Part shown: positions 52,574 to 61,524 of the stretch, in pieces | Layout of the letters: every line of letters begins with the position of its first letter | Position numbering within the stretch: position 1 is the stretch's first letter | NCBI RefSeq assembly: GCF_000014065.1 | Contig: NC_008044.1 | Location: forward strand, 2,007,501 to 2,071,500 | Reading direction: 5' to 3' | DNA from: Ruegeria sp. TM1040 | Lineage (GTDB): Bacteria; Pseudomonadota; Alphaproteobacteria; Rhodobacterales; Rhodobacteraceae | DNA length: 64,000 nucleotides | The notes under the pieces: generated by a model | What the model saw: the letters and a program-made list of their open reading frames with translations, nothing else | The model's database searches: none | Told to the model about the DNA's origin: nothing | Translations under genes and position numbers: made by a program

Positions 52574-53736
52574 CAGTTGCTCCCTCCGGAACGACGGATT
52601 TCATTGAGCGGCAGATACGGCACGATGCCCTGTCCGCCTTCGCTCCCGGCGTTGTCATCAAGGATGATCTTGTCCACGCGGCTCAGCACGTCCTCCATGG
52701 TTTCCAGATAGAGACGCTTGCGCGTCACTTCCGGTGCCTTCTCGTATTCCGACAGAACGGCCGTAAAGCGCGAGGCCTCACCCTGCGCCTGGTTCACGAC
52801 CTGCGCGCGGTAGGCTTCTGCTTCTTCGAGTGTCTGTGCGGCCTGACCACGCGCCGCCGCGAGTTTGCGGTTGGCATAAGCGTCAGCCTGCTTTTCCAGA
52901 CGGTCTCGTTCCTGACCGGCAGACTGAACTTCGCGGAAGGCGTCTTTTACCGGTTCAGGCGGATCGGCCCCGTCAAAGTTGACCCGGACGATGTTCACGC
53001 CTGCGTCATAGCTGTCGAGGGTGGACTGGATCAGCTCTTCGAGGCGCTGCGAAATGAGACCGCGGTCACGGTTCAAGATCGGCGCCAGCTGCGATTGTGC
53101 AATGATCTCTCGCATCGCGGATTCAGACACGGCCTGAATGGTCGCCTTTGGATCGCGCAAGTTAAAGAGGAATTTGTCGGGCTCGTTGATGTTCCAGACC
53201 ACTTGGAAGTCGACGTCGATGATGTTCTCATCGCCCGTCAGCATCAGACCCGCATCAGAGCCGCGCGCGCCTGCGCCAATGCTCTCGGTCTGTTCCACGC
53301 TGACCGGGACTACCTCATAGGTGACCACAGGCCAGGGTGCGAAGTTCAGACCCGGATTGCCCACCGCGGAGAACTCGCCAAGGAACAGCTCGACGGATTT
53401 CTCTTCGGTCTTTACGGTGTAGAAGCTGTTGTAACCCCAGAGGAAAACCGCAGCGACCGCGCCGAGCATCAGCCCGCCTTTGGTGAACAAGGGGCTGCCG
53501 CCAGAGCCACCGCCCTGCGGTCCCTGCCCGTTGCCGCCATTGCCGCCACGGCCGCCCATCAGGACGCGCAGCTGCTCTTGGCCTTTCTTCACCAGCTCGT
53601 CGATCTCGGGGATCTGGCCATCATCAGGACGCCGGCCACCGCCGCCGCCTCCGTTGTTGCCGCCGTTGTTTCCCCGGTTGCCTCCGCCGCCGGAGGAACC
53701 GCCGCCCCCCCAGGGGCCACCACTGTTCCCAGCCAT
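52573..53736 (-). CDS. hflK: HflK, FtsH protease modulator
   Basis: This 387-aa partner of HflC has a Gly/Asn-rich disordered N-terminus (GGGGSSGGGGNRGNNGG), a membrane span (GLMLGAVAAVFLWGYNSFYT) and an SPFH domain (VKTEEKSVELFLGEFSAVGN, RDPKATIQAVSESAMREIIA). The start is MAGNSGGPWGG at 53736, five bases after GGAGA, rather than the ATG five codons earlier. It heads the hflKC operon. Confidence 0.95.
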   Translation of the reverse strand: MAGNSGGPWGGGGSSGGGGNRGNNGGNNGGGGGGRRPDDGQIPEIDELVKKGQEQLRVLMGGRGGNGGNGQGPQGGGSGGSPLFTKGGLMLGAVAAVFLWGYNSFYTVKTEEKSVELFLGEFSAVGNPGLNFAPWPVVTYEVVPVSVEQTESIGAGARGSDAGLMLTGDENIIDVDFQVVWNINEPDKFLFNLRDPKATIQAVSESAMREIIAQSQLAPILNRDRGLISQRLEELIQSTLDSYDAGVNIVRVNFDGADPPEPVKDAFREVQSAGQERDRLEKQADAYANRKLAAARGQAAQTLEEAEAYRAQVVNQAQGEASRFTAVLSEYEKAPEVTRKRLYLETMEDVLSRVDKIILDDNAGSEGGQGIVPYLPLNEIRRSGGSN

Positions 53737-53844
53737 AAGTCTCCTATCCATCTCTCCCCGCTGATACAGCGGATATTGCCCTGTAACCTGTGGTCACGGC
53801 GCTGAAATTCAAGATCAGCGTCGCGACCAAACTCTGAAATTGGT

Positions 53845-55200
53845 TCAGATCGTCCGCACAGGGGTTTTTAGCGTCACCAATTCTTCCGACATGGTCGGGT
53901 GAACCGCAACAGTGCGGTCGAAATCTTCCTTGGTTGCCCCCATTTTTACGGCAATCCCCGCCAATTGGATCATCTCACCGGCGCCCGGTGCGACAATGTG
54001 ACAGCCCAGCACCTTGCGGGTCGCCTGACTCACGATCAGCTTCATGAGCACTCTCTGCGCCCGCCCGGCAAAGCTCTGCTGCATCGGTTTGAAAGAGGTC
54101 GCGTAGACCTCGATGGTTTCCTGTTTGGCCGCTTCTTCTTCGCTGAGGCCAACGGTGCCCATCTCTGGCTGCGTGAAAATAGCGGTCGGGATCAGATCGT
54201 GATCGGGGCTGGTGGGGTTGCCGTTGAACACGGTTTCCACAAAGGCCATGCCCTCGCGGATCGCCACCGGTGTGAGGTTCACCCGGTCGGTCACATCGCC
54301 GATGGCATAGACCGACGGCACAGCTGTCTGGCTGTATTGATCCACCTCGATCTCGCCGCCCCTGCCACGCGCGATGCCCAGCTCCTCCAGCCCGAGGTTG
54401 TCGGCATTGGGTTTGCGTCCGGTGGCAAACATCACCTGATCGAACAGCCCCTCGTCGCCATTGGTGGCCTTGACCCAGATCTTGTCGCCCTCGCGGCGCA
54501 TCTCCAGCACGTTGGTTCCGAGCTTGAGATCGATGCCGGACTGGATCATCTCCTGCGCCACAAGGCCGCGTGCCTCGTCATCAAAACCACGCAGGATCTG
54601 GGCGCCGCGGTAGTACTGCGTGGTCTTGACGCCAAGACCATTCATGATGCCCGCAAATTCTGAGGCAATATAGCCGCCCCCCACGATGAGAATGCTCTCG
54701 GGGAGCTTCTCGAGATGGAACATCTCGTTCGAGGTGATCGCCAGCTCCGACCCCGGAAACTCCGGCACCCAAGGACGGCCGCCGGTGGCAATCAGGATGT
54801 GTTTGGCGGTCTTGCGCGTCCCGTCCGACAATTCAACCGTATGGGCATCGGCAAGTTTGGCGCGCGCATCAAAGCTCTCCACGCCGGAGTTCTTCAGAAG
54901 GTTGCGATAGATCCCCTCAAGGCGGTCCAGCTCGGTGTTGAGCTTCTGCTTGAAGTGATCCCAATCAAAGCCCTTGTTCTCCAGATCCCAGCCATAGGCG
55001 CGGCCGTCTTCGACCATACCGGAGTATTCCGACGCAAAGACCATCAGCTTTTTGGGGACACAGCCCCGGATGACGCAGGTGCCGCCATAGCGGTCCTCTT
55101 CGGCCAGCGCCACCGATGCGCCGCCTGCCGCGGCAACCCGCGCCGCGCGCACCCCACCGGAGCCACCTCCAATGACAAATAGATCGTAATCAAAGCTCAT
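53845..55200 (-). CDS. gor: Glutathione-disulfide reductase
   Basis: This FAD/NADPH enzyme regenerates glutathione. The 451-aa chain begins MSFDYDLFVIGGGSGGVRAA (FAD fingerprint). It has the redox pair Cys42/Cys47 in GGTCVIRGCVPKKL, the NADPH motif ILIVGGGYIASEFAGIMNGL, YAIGDVTDRVNLTPVAI and the C-terminal catalytic VAVHPTMSEELVTL. The open frame upstream of 55200 is not conserved-looking. Two GST genes in the window would use the same glutathione pool. Confidence 0.95.
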   Translation of the reverse strand: MSFDYDLFVIGGGSGGVRAARVAAAGGASVALAEEDRYGGTCVIRGCVPKKLMVFASEYSGMVEDGRAYGWDLENKGFDWDHFKQKLNTELDRLEGIYRNLLKNSGVESFDARAKLADAHTVELSDGTRKTAKHILIATGGRPWVPEFPGSELAITSNEMFHLEKLPESILIVGGGYIASEFAGIMNGLGVKTTQYYRGAQILRGFDDEARGLVAQEMIQSGIDLKLGTNVLEMRREGDKIWVKATNGDEGLFDQVMFATGRKPNADNLGLEELGIARGRGGEIEVDQYSQTAVPSVYAIGDVTDRVNLTPVAIREGMAFVETVFNGNPTSPDHDLIPTAIFTQPEMGTVGLSEEEAAKQETIEVYATSFKPMQQSFAGRAQRVLMKLIVSQATRKVLGCHIVAPGAGEMIQLAGIAVKMGATKEDFDRTVAVHPTMSEELVTLKTPVRTI

Positions 55201-55348
55201 ATGCGTCGCCCTTCTTATATCTTGCGCGAGGTATCCCACAGCGCGCGGTGAATTGCCAGACTCGCAAGTGGGGCTCAGGTCGGCGTTTTCAAACAGATGC
55301 AGGCGGTTGTCTCGCGAAACCGTGAAAGAGGCGTGAACGCCCCGCGCG

Positions 55349-55864
55349 CTAGTTTCCCTCGCGCCACTCAGGCCAGTACCGATCCAGAGCCAGCTGTACC
55401 CGTGCGACCTCAGGATCGGCTGGGTTTGCACATTTCGGATCAAGGGACACAGTTTTAAAGGTCAGATCGTAGCGCGCCCCCAGCGGCACCTGTGCCCGCA
55501 CACGCAGCCGCGCATATCCGGTGAGCATACTCTTTGGAAAGTAGGTGACAGACACGACATCCGCCCAGCGCAGCGCGTTGACCGTCCCTTCCTTCCTCGC
55601 CCAAAATGTACCCCAGCCGCTCCCCCGCGAGTACGTTCTCCCGTAATGTATGCCCCAGGCGTTCACGCGCAAAAAGCGATCGTTCCACGAGCCTTCAGAG
55701 CTCAGCGCCATGATCGTCACAAAGCTCGCGATGCTCCAGATTTCACGCAGGTATTGAGGTCCAGAGAACCGCGCGAGGATACTCTCTGGCAGAAGGAAGG
55801 TCATAACCTGCGGAGTTGTGAGCAATAGAAGAAGAATGCCCCAATTGGGAACTTTGTCCCTCAT
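55349..55864 (-). CDS. Hypothetical single-span membrane protein
   Basis: This is an unrecognised protein of 171 aa if begun at MRDKVPNWG, or 189 aa from MYSETPDG (55918). One or two hydrophobic segments (NWGILLLLLTTPQVMTFLLP; IWSIASFVTIMALSSE) precede a soluble C-terminus with WADVVSVTYFPKSMLTGYA and RYDLTFKTVSLDPKC. No clear ribosome site decides the start. The frame stays open to 56617, but that part overlaps the divergent PACE gene and is a shadow. Confidence 0.5.
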   Translation of the reverse strand: MRDKVPNWGILLLLLTTPQVMTFLLPESILARFSGPQYLREIWSIASFVTIMALSSEGSWNDRFLRVNAWGIHYGRTYSRGSGWGTFWARKEGTVNALRWADVVSVTYFPKSMLTGYARLRVRAQVPLGARYDLTFKTVSLDPKCANPADPEVARVQLALDRYWPEWREGN

Positions 55865-56152
55865 CGGGACATCTGCGGTGGGTGACCCATCGTGCCCATC
55901 CGGCGTCTCGGAATACATCGGCGTCAAATCCAAAGTGCAAAATGCTAAAACTATTCCCGCTTTGGGTGCGCCACACATCGGCATCCTGTCAAGGCACATA
56001 GCCGCCCTGCAAAGCAAAACAGGGCCTTGAAACGGGCGTCCCCCTCCCCCAGATTGCGCCTCGCAGGGGACGACCCCGCCAATGGCTGCGCCGTGCAGGC
56101 GTGACCGTTGCCTCGTTATCGGGACGACCCGACCACAGACATGAGGTCGCCT

Positions 56153-56593
56153 ATGCGCTCCCCCCTTGACCGTCTTCGTCACGCCCTGAGTTTCGAGATC
56201 ATCGCCCTGTTGTTGATCGTCCCCCTTGGGGCCGCAGTGTTTCACTTTCCCCTGCACGCAATCGGGGCTGTCGGCATCGTCAGCGCCACGCTCGCGACCC
56301 TGTGGAACCTGATCTACAACTGGGGCTTTGATGCGATTTTGCAGCACTGGCGGGGTAGCACGCTCAAGACACCGATGCTCCGGGTGCTGCATGCGGTGCT
56401 CTTTGAAGGCGGGCTGCTCATCGTGCTGATGCCCTTCATCGCCTGGTATTTGCAGGTTTCGCTCTGGCAGGCCTTTGTGATGGATGTGGCCTTTGCGCTC
56501 TTTTACATGGTCTATGCGTTTGGGTTTAACTGGGCCTATGACCGCCTGTTTCCCCTGAAAGAATGGCAGGAGGACCACGCCGCGCAACACTAG
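56153..56593 (+). CDS. PACE-family efflux transporter
   Basis: This 146-aa inner-membrane protein has four spans in two bacterial-transmembrane-pair repeats, the architecture of AceI-type chlorhexidine/biocide exporters. Blocks are RLRHALSFEIIALLLIVPLG, NLIYNWGFDAIL and VLHAVLFEGGLLIVLMPFIA, FYMVYAFGFNWAYDRLFP. Glu in SFEI corresponds to the essential membrane Glu. The start is 56153, after AGG; ATG 56141 is an alternative. Confidence 0.9.
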   Translation: MRSPLDRLRHALSFEIIALLLIVPLGAAVFHFPLHAIGAVGIVSATLATLWNLIYNWGFDAILQHWRGSTLKTPMLRVLHAVLFEGGLLIVLMPFIAWYLQVSLWQAFVMDVAFALFYMVYAFGFNWAYDRLFPLKEWQEDHAAQH

Positions 56594-56657
56594 GCTGCGG
56601 CGCCCCCACCAGAGCACACAGAGAGCCGCCCTAAACCTGGGGGCGGCGTATCTGCCT

Positions 56658-57446
56658 TCAGTCGTTCAAATCCGCAAAGAGATTGTCGGTCTCGACAAAA
56701 TCGATCCGGTCCGTCTCGATAGTGCCCTCGTTGATGTCGCGCACCTCGACCTTGCCATCGCCATAGCCGATCACCACCGTGTCGCAGATGTCGATGAACA
56801 GCCCGTTCTCAACCACGCCGGGGATCTGGTTCAGCACCAACGCCAGCTGGCGCGGATTGCCGATCCGGTTGAGATGCAGATCAAGGATGTGATTGCCCTC
56901 GTCGGTCACATAGGGGCTGGCACCATTCATCCGCAACGTCGAGCTGCGCCCCATTACATCCATCGAGATCAGCGTCTCTTCCACCAGCGCCTGCGAGGTC
57001 TGCCAGCCAAAGGGGATTACCTCGATGGGCAGCGGGAAGGCCCCCAGCGTCTCCACTTCCTTGGCCTTGTCGGCGATCACCACCATCTGATCGGAGGCCG
57101 TCGCGACGATCTTTTCCTGCAAGAGCGCGCCTCCCCCGCCCTTGATGAGATTGAGTTCGCTGTCGAATTCATCCGCACCGTCAATCGTGAGGTCGAGCCA
57201 GCGCGCCTCATCCAGGGTGATCAGCTCAATCCCGACCTCGCGCGCCAGCTCGGCGGTACGGGCAGAGGTCGGCACGCCGGTGATCTTGAGCCCGTCCTCG
57301 CGCACCATTTCGCCAAGACACCGCACCAGCCACGCGGCGGTGGACCCGGTGCCCAGTCCGACACGCATGCCGTCCTCCACCAGCTCTGCCGCGCGTTTGG
57401 CAGCCACGAATTTCGCCTTGTCGATGGGGGATAGATCGCCGCTCAT
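56658..57446 (-). CDS. rpiA: Ribose-5-phosphate isomerase A
   Basis: This enzyme interconverts ribose-5-P and ribulose-5-P in the pentose phosphate pathway. The 262-aa protein has VGLGTGSTAAWLVRCLGEMV, the active-site DLTIDGADEFDSELNLIKGG, GGALLQEKIVA and VADKAKEVETLGAFPLPIEV-like blocks. The start is MSGDLSPIDKAKF at 57446. A GC hairpin (GCCGCCC/GGGCGGC) separates it from the convergent PACE gene. Confidence 0.95.
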   Translation of the reverse strand: MSGDLSPIDKAKFVAAKRAAELVEDGMRVGLGTGSTAAWLVRCLGEMVREDGLKITGVPTSARTAELAREVGIELITLDEARWLDLTIDGADEFDSELNLIKGGGGALLQEKIVATASDQMVVIADKAKEVETLGAFPLPIEVIPFGWQTSQALVEETLISMDVMGRSSTLRMNGASPYVTDEGNHILDLHLNRIGNPRQLALVLNQIPGVVENGLFIDICDTVVIGYGDGKVEVRDINEGTIETDRIDFVETDNLFADLND

Positions 57447-57778
57447 GGGAATGGACCTCCGCATTTTTGGATGTGGCATGGCGTCTGGACAAACCGCCCG
57501 CTGCCAGCCCGCCCGTTATAGGCGCTTTCCAAGTCTCGCGCGAGGGGCGATCTGCGTGCGCCGCGCTTGCCGCTCGGCAAGCGCGGCGCCGGTCGTTTCG
57601 GGGAACCCGAAGCGAAACACTCTCGGCGTCGTCGCGTCTTTGAAAATCCGTGATCGCCCCCATCACAACTGATTGGTTGCAACGGCGCGCCAAAATCATA
57701 GGGTGCGCAAGCGCGTTTCCTATCGGAAACGTCGGTTTCAATCACTCACCATCCGCGCCTCAGACCTAAGATCACATC
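57447..57778. other. Divergent gap rpiA-GST with double-hairpin repeat
   Basis: This 332-base region contains no gene. It carries copy 3 of the double-hairpin repeat (57558-57614) and must include both promoters. Confidence 0.45.
57558..57614 (+). repeat. Double-hairpin intergenic repeat, copy 3
   Basis: A perfect 15-base stem (GCGCCGCGCTTGCCG and its complement, loop CT; 57558-57589) is followed by CGGTCG and a second stem CGTTTCGGG/CCCGAAGCG (57594-57614, one G-U) that runs into AAAC. It has the same order and junction as copies 1 and 2. Confidence 0.8.
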
Positions 57779-58486
57779 ATGACCAAAGTGCTTCGCCTAC
57801 ACTACGCGCCTGACAATGCCTCGCTCATCGTGCGACTGGCACTCGAAGAGCTTGGCCTGCCCTATGAATGCCAGCTGGTCGATCGCCGCAAAGCCGCCCA
57901 GAAAAGCGCGGCCTATCTGCAACTCAATCCCAATGGCACAATCCCGGTGCTCGAGACCCCGGATGGTCCCCTGTTTGAAACAGCGGCGATCCTGCTGTGG
58001 CTGGCGGACCAGAACGCCGCGCTGGCCCCGCAGCCCGGCTCCGCCCAGCGCGGCGCGTTCCTGACCTGGCTCTTTTGGTGCTCCAACACGCTGCACGCCG
58101 ATCTGCGCCAGTATTTCTACCCTGAAAAAATCATTGGCCCCGAAGAGACCCATCAGGACCAGCTGCGCCGCGTGCTGCAGTCCCGCCTGCATCAGCATCT
58201 GGGTATGATCGACACAGCCCTTGTCAGAACGCCCGGCCTCACAGATGAGGCAGACCCGACGCTTCTTGATCTTTATCTGCCGTGCCTCCTGCGCTGGACC
58301 AAGCTCTACGCCAATCGCGGCCCGAAGCCTTGGTTCGACCTGACGTCCTACCCGGCGCTGCACGCTCTGTGCCACCGGGCCGAGGGCCGCGCCAGCACCA
58401 AGGCGGCACAGACCGCCGAGGGGCTTGGCCCCACGCCCTTTACCACCCCGAAATTTGCCACCCCTCCAGAAGGATCAGCCACCTAA
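57779..58486 (+). CDS. Glutathione S-transferase family protein
   Basis: This 235-aa protein has a thioredoxin-like N-terminal domain (LRLHYAPDNASLIVRLALEE, LNPNGTIPVLETPDG, ETAAILLWLAD, the glutathione-binding NGTIPVL and E-T/S motifs) and a helical C-terminal domain. An extra Ala/Pro/Thr tail follows residue 215. The substrate is unknown. Its stop directly abuts the sdaA start (TAAATG), so the two are cotranscribed. Confidence 0.88.
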   Translation: MTKVLRLHYAPDNASLIVRLALEELGLPYECQLVDRRKAAQKSAAYLQLNPNGTIPVLETPDGPLFETAAILLWLADQNAALAPQPGSAQRGAFLTWLFWCSNTLHADLRQYFYPEKIIGPEETHQDQLRRVLQSRLHQHLGMIDTALVRTPGLTDEADPTLLDLYLPCLLRWTKLYANRGPKPWFDLTSYPALHALCHRAEGRASTKAAQTAEGLGPTPFTTPKFATPPEGSAT

Positions 58487-59860
58487 ATGTTCCTCTCCGT
58501 TTTTGACATGTTCAAAGTGGGCATCGGCCCGTCCTCCTCGCACACCATGGGCCCGATGGTGGCCGCGGCACGCTTTCTCGACATGATGCGGGCCTCGCCC
58601 TTTGACTTTCACGGGCTGCGCGCATCGCTGCACGGCTCGCTGGCCTTTACCGGCGTCGGCCATGCCACCGACCGCGCCACCATTCTCGGGCTTGCTGGCT
58701 TTTTGCCCGACACCTATGACGACGACAAAGCCGAGGCCGCGCTTGCGGCGATCACCGAGACCAAGACCATCGTGCTCGAGGATCTCGGCACGCTGCGCTT
58801 TGACCCCAAGGCGGATATGATATTTGACTATGATCACGCGCTTCCGGGCCACGCCAACGGCATGGTTCTGATGGCGCTGGATGCGCAGGGCGACGTGACC
58901 TTGCGGCAGGTGTTCTATTCCGTTGGCGGTGGCTTTGTGCTGACCGAGGAAGAGCTGGCACAGGGCAAGGCCACGGATGAAGGCGACCCCGTCCCCTACC
59001 CGTTCAAATCCGCCGCCGAGATGCTCGAGATGGCAAAGACCTCCGGGCTCTCGATCGCCCAGATGAAACGCGCCAATGAAGTCTCGCGCGGCTGCGAGCA
59101 GAGTTTTGCCAAGGGTACACAGCGCCTGTGGCAGGTAATGAACGACTGTATCAACCGCGGGCTGGAGCGTGACGGCATCCTGCCCGGCGGTCTGAGCGTG
59201 CGCCGCCGCGCCAAGGGTATCTATGATGCGCTGATGGCCGAGCGCGGCATGAACCTGACCGCGCCGCACACCATCAACGACTGGATGAGCGTCTATGCTA
59301 TGGCCGTGAACGAGGAAAACGCCGCAGGCGGACAGGTCGTGACGGCCCCCACCAATGGCGCGGCGGGCGTCCTGCCAGCGGTGCTGCGCTATTACCTTGA
59401 TCACGTGCCGGGCGCGTCGGAAAAACACATCGAGGATTTCCTGCTGACCGCAGCCGCCATTGGCGGGCTGGTCAAATACAACGCCTCGATCTCTGGCGCC
59501 GAAGCGGGTTGTCAGGCCGAAGTCGGCTCTGCCTCTGCCATGGCGGCGGCGGGGCTCTGTGCGGTGATGGGTGGCACGCCGGAACAGGTGGAGAACGCGG
59601 CCGAGATTGCGCTCGAACACCACCTCGGCATGACCTGCGACCCGGTCAAAGGGTTGGTTCAGGTGCCCTGCATCGAGCGCAACGGTCTCGGCGCGATCAA
59701 GGCGGTTTCGGCAGCGTCCCTGGCGCTGCGCGGCGACGGGCAGCATTTTGTGCCGCTGGATGCCGTCATCGAAACCATGCGCCAGACCGGGGCCGACATG
59801 CACGAGAAATACAAGGAAACCTCGCTTGGGGGCCTCGCCGTCAACGTCCCCAACTGCTGA
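58487..59860 (+). CDS. sdaA: L-serine ammonia-lyase
   Basis: This iron-sulfur enzyme deaminates serine to pyruvate. It is the single-chain 457-aa form: an N-terminal beta domain ([20 protein letters not shown]) joined to the alpha domain, with cluster ligands expected among Cys in [40 protein letters not shown] and VSRGCEQ. The chain ends VNVPNC, the C-terminal Cys that caps the cluster in homologues. It starts immediately after the GST stop. Confidence 0.96.
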   Translation: MFLSVFDMFKVGIGPSSSHTMGPMVAAARFLDMMRASPFDFHGLRASLHGSLAFTGVGHATDRATILGLAGFLPDTYDDDKAEAALAAITETKTIVLEDLGTLRFDPKADMIFDYDHALPGHANGMVLMALDAQGDVTLRQVFYSVGGGFVLTEEELAQGKATDEGDPVPYPFKSAAEMLEMAKTSGLSIAQMKRANEVSRGCEQSFAKGTQRLWQVMNDCINRGLERDGILPGGLSVRRRAKGIYDALMAERGMNLTAPHTINDWMSVYAMAVNEENAAGGQVVTAPTNGAAGVLPAVLRYYLDHVPGASEKHIEDFLLTAAAIGGLVKYNASISGAEAGCQAEVGSASAMAAAGLCAVMGGTPEQVENAAEIALEHHLGMTCDPVKGLVQVPCIERNGLGAIKAVSAASLALRGDGQHFVPLDAVIETMRQTGADMHEKYKETSLGGLAVNVPNC

Positions 59861-59913
59861 GGCAGGCTCTCCCGCGCCATTCGCTGAGCGGGTGGCGCGG
59901 GCTTACCGCCGGA

Positions 59914-60486
59914 TCATGGCTCTGCGGGGTTGCGCGCTGCCTCTGCCGCGATTTCATCTGCCAAATGCAGAAACGGCGCCTGTGACTGTTGGGCATAGGC
60001 CATGACCCAGGCGCCTTGCAGGCGGATATGCAGCGATTGCGCAACCGCGTCGGGCTGCGCCCGTCCGAGCCTGCGCGCTTCGCGCGCCAGCTCTGCGGTC
60101 CAGCGCGCATAGACCTCCTGCACCGCCTCTTGCAAGACTGGCGTGTCAGACGCCGCTTGCAACACGCTCAGCACCGGGCAGGCCTCGATGTGATCGACCT
60201 GCACCAGCGTCGCCGCCAGATCTCGGCAAGCTGCCTGTGCGCCCTCTTCAAAGGTCTCCGCCCCCTCAAAGGAGCGCTGCACCAGCGACTCGATCCACGC
60301 CCCCGCCCAACGTGTTGCCGCCGCCGCGAGCTCCGGCTTGCCGCCCGGAAAATGGTGATACAAAGAGCCTTTAGGCAGGCCCGCGGCGGTCAAGATCTCG
60401 GAGAGGCCCACCCCGGAATAGCCCTTGCGCCGAAAGAGTTTCGAGGCGGTCTTGATCAAGGTCAGGCGGGTGTCTGGCGTCTTCAT
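59914..60486 (-). CDS. TetR/AcrR-family transcriptional regulator
   Basis: This 190-aa repressor has an N-terminal HTH ([40 protein letters not shown]) and a C-terminal TetR_C-type ligand domain ([20 protein letters not shown]). The start is MKTPDTRL at 60486; the open frame further upstream crosses the divergent gene. Two palindromic operators lie 20-60 bases upstream, between it and the hydrolase, so it very probably represses both. Confidence 0.92.
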   Translation of the reverse strand: MKTPDTRLTLIKTASKLFRRKGYSGVGLSEILTAAGLPKGSLYHHFPGGKPELAAAATRWAGAWIESLVQRSFEGAETFEEGAQAACRDLAATLVQVDHIEACPVLSVLQAASDTPVLQEAVQEVYARWTAELAREARRLGRAQPDAVAQSLHIRLQGAWVMAYAQQSQAPFLHLADEIAAEAARNPAEP

Positions 60487-60505
60487 GAAAAAGCAATAGC
60501 CACAG

Positions 60506-60521
60506 TAGACCGATTGGTCTA
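60506..60521. promoter_or_regulatory. TetR operator 1
   Basis: TAGACCGATTGGTCTA is a 16-base palindrome with TAGACC/GGTCTA half-sites, 20 bases upstream of the tetR start. It is one of a near-identical pair. Confidence 0.8.
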
Positions 60522-60531
60522 CACCTATGAT

Positions 60532-60547
60532 TAGACCGACCGGTCTA
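60532..60547. promoter_or_regulatory. TetR operator 2
   Basis: TAGACCGACCGGTCTA is a perfect 16-base palindrome, 26 bases centre to centre from operator 1 and 20 bases before the hydrolase ATG. TAGACC half-sites are typical of NemR-like TetR regulators. Confidence 0.85.
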
Positions 60548-60567
60548 GTCATCTTCAGAGGCCTGCC

Positions 60568-61443
60568 ATGTCCCAAGCGCCCAATGTCGTCTCCTTTGGT
60601 TCCAGCCAGGCGCCCCTCGTGGGCAAATGGCACCCCGCCCACGGGCCGCAAAGGGCCGCGATGGTTGTGCATGGCGCGACCGGCGTGCCGCAGCGCTTTT
60701 ATCGCCATTTTGCCCATTGGGCCGCGCAACAGGGCATTGCCACTCTCACCTATGATTATCGTGACTTTGGCGAGTCCCTGACGGGGGCCACCCGCAGCAG
60801 CCCGGCCCGTATGGCCGATTGGGCGGTGGCAGATCAGGATGCAGCGCAACACAAATTGGCCGAACTGGCCCCGACCGGGCCGCTCTGGGTGCTCGGGCAT
60901 TCGCTTGGCGGGCTCGGCATCGCCTTTCACCGCTACCCCGAGCGTGTCTCGCGGGTGATCACAATGGGCGCAGGGATGACCCATTACCGGGATCATCCCT
61001 GGCACTACCTGCCAAAGGCGCTGGCGTTCTGGTTCCTGATCGGCCCAGTTGCAACCGGGGCGCTGGGCTACCTGCCGGGGCGGCGGCTCGGATTTGGCGA
61101 AGATCTGCCGTCGGGCGTCTACTGGCAATGGCGACGCTGGTGTACACGGCGGGATTTCTTTGCCCGTGACATCGGCAAGAGCCTGCCCCAGCCCAACTTC
61201 AACGCGACGGAACCGCCGTTGGAACTCTGCGTGGCGCGTGATGACGACATGGTCCCGCCCGCAGCCGTCAGGCGCTATGCTGCGCACTTTGCGCCCGACC
61301 GCACTCAACTGCGCCTGTTTGATCCCGCAAACTATGGCCTCGGGACACTTGGCCATGTGGGCTGCCTCGGCGCAGGATGCGAAGCCGCGTGGCAGGATCT
61401 GATGTTTCCTGACGCTGCCGAGGCGCGCACCGGCGCAGCCTGA
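60568..61443 (+). CDS. Alpha/beta hydrolase, serine-aminopeptidase-like
   Basis: This 291-aa cytosolic hydrolase has AAMVVHGATGVPQRFYRHFA (oxyanion region), the nucleophile motif VLGHSLGGLGIAFH near residue 111, VARDDDMVPP (acid) and a late GHVGCL histidine. It is controlled by the divergent TetR protein through the operator pair. Relatives are often annotated as esterases or putative exported-lipid hydrolases; the substrate is unknown. Confidence 0.85.
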   Translation: MSQAPNVVSFGSSQAPLVGKWHPAHGPQRAAMVVHGATGVPQRFYRHFAHWAAQQGIATLTYDYRDFGESLTGATRSSPARMADWAVADQDAAQHKLAELAPTGPLWVLGHSLGGLGIAFHRYPERVSRVITMGAGMTHYRDHPWHYLPKALAFWFLIGPVATGALGYLPGRRLGFGEDLPSGVYWQWRRWCTRRDFFARDIGKSLPQPNFNATEPPLELCVARDDDMVPPAAVRRYAAHFAPDRTQLRLFDPANYGLGTLGHVGCLGAGCEAAWQDLMFPDAAEARTGAA

Positions 61444-61524
61444 TCTCCCGGGGGGGACCGGCAGATGAAGTCCTGAACATATTCACCACTTGCCAAGCTC
61501 CAAGGACGCCCCTAGCGTCGCCGC

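Noticed and set aside
53480-53764. Pro-rich plus-strand frame opposite the hflK N-terminus
   Set aside because: It is the complement of the Gly/Asn-rich HflK leader and only reflects that composition.
55865-56617. Upstream extension of the hypothetical membrane protein to 422 codons
   Set aside because: The extension is antisense to the PACE transporter and reads as basic, low-information sequence.
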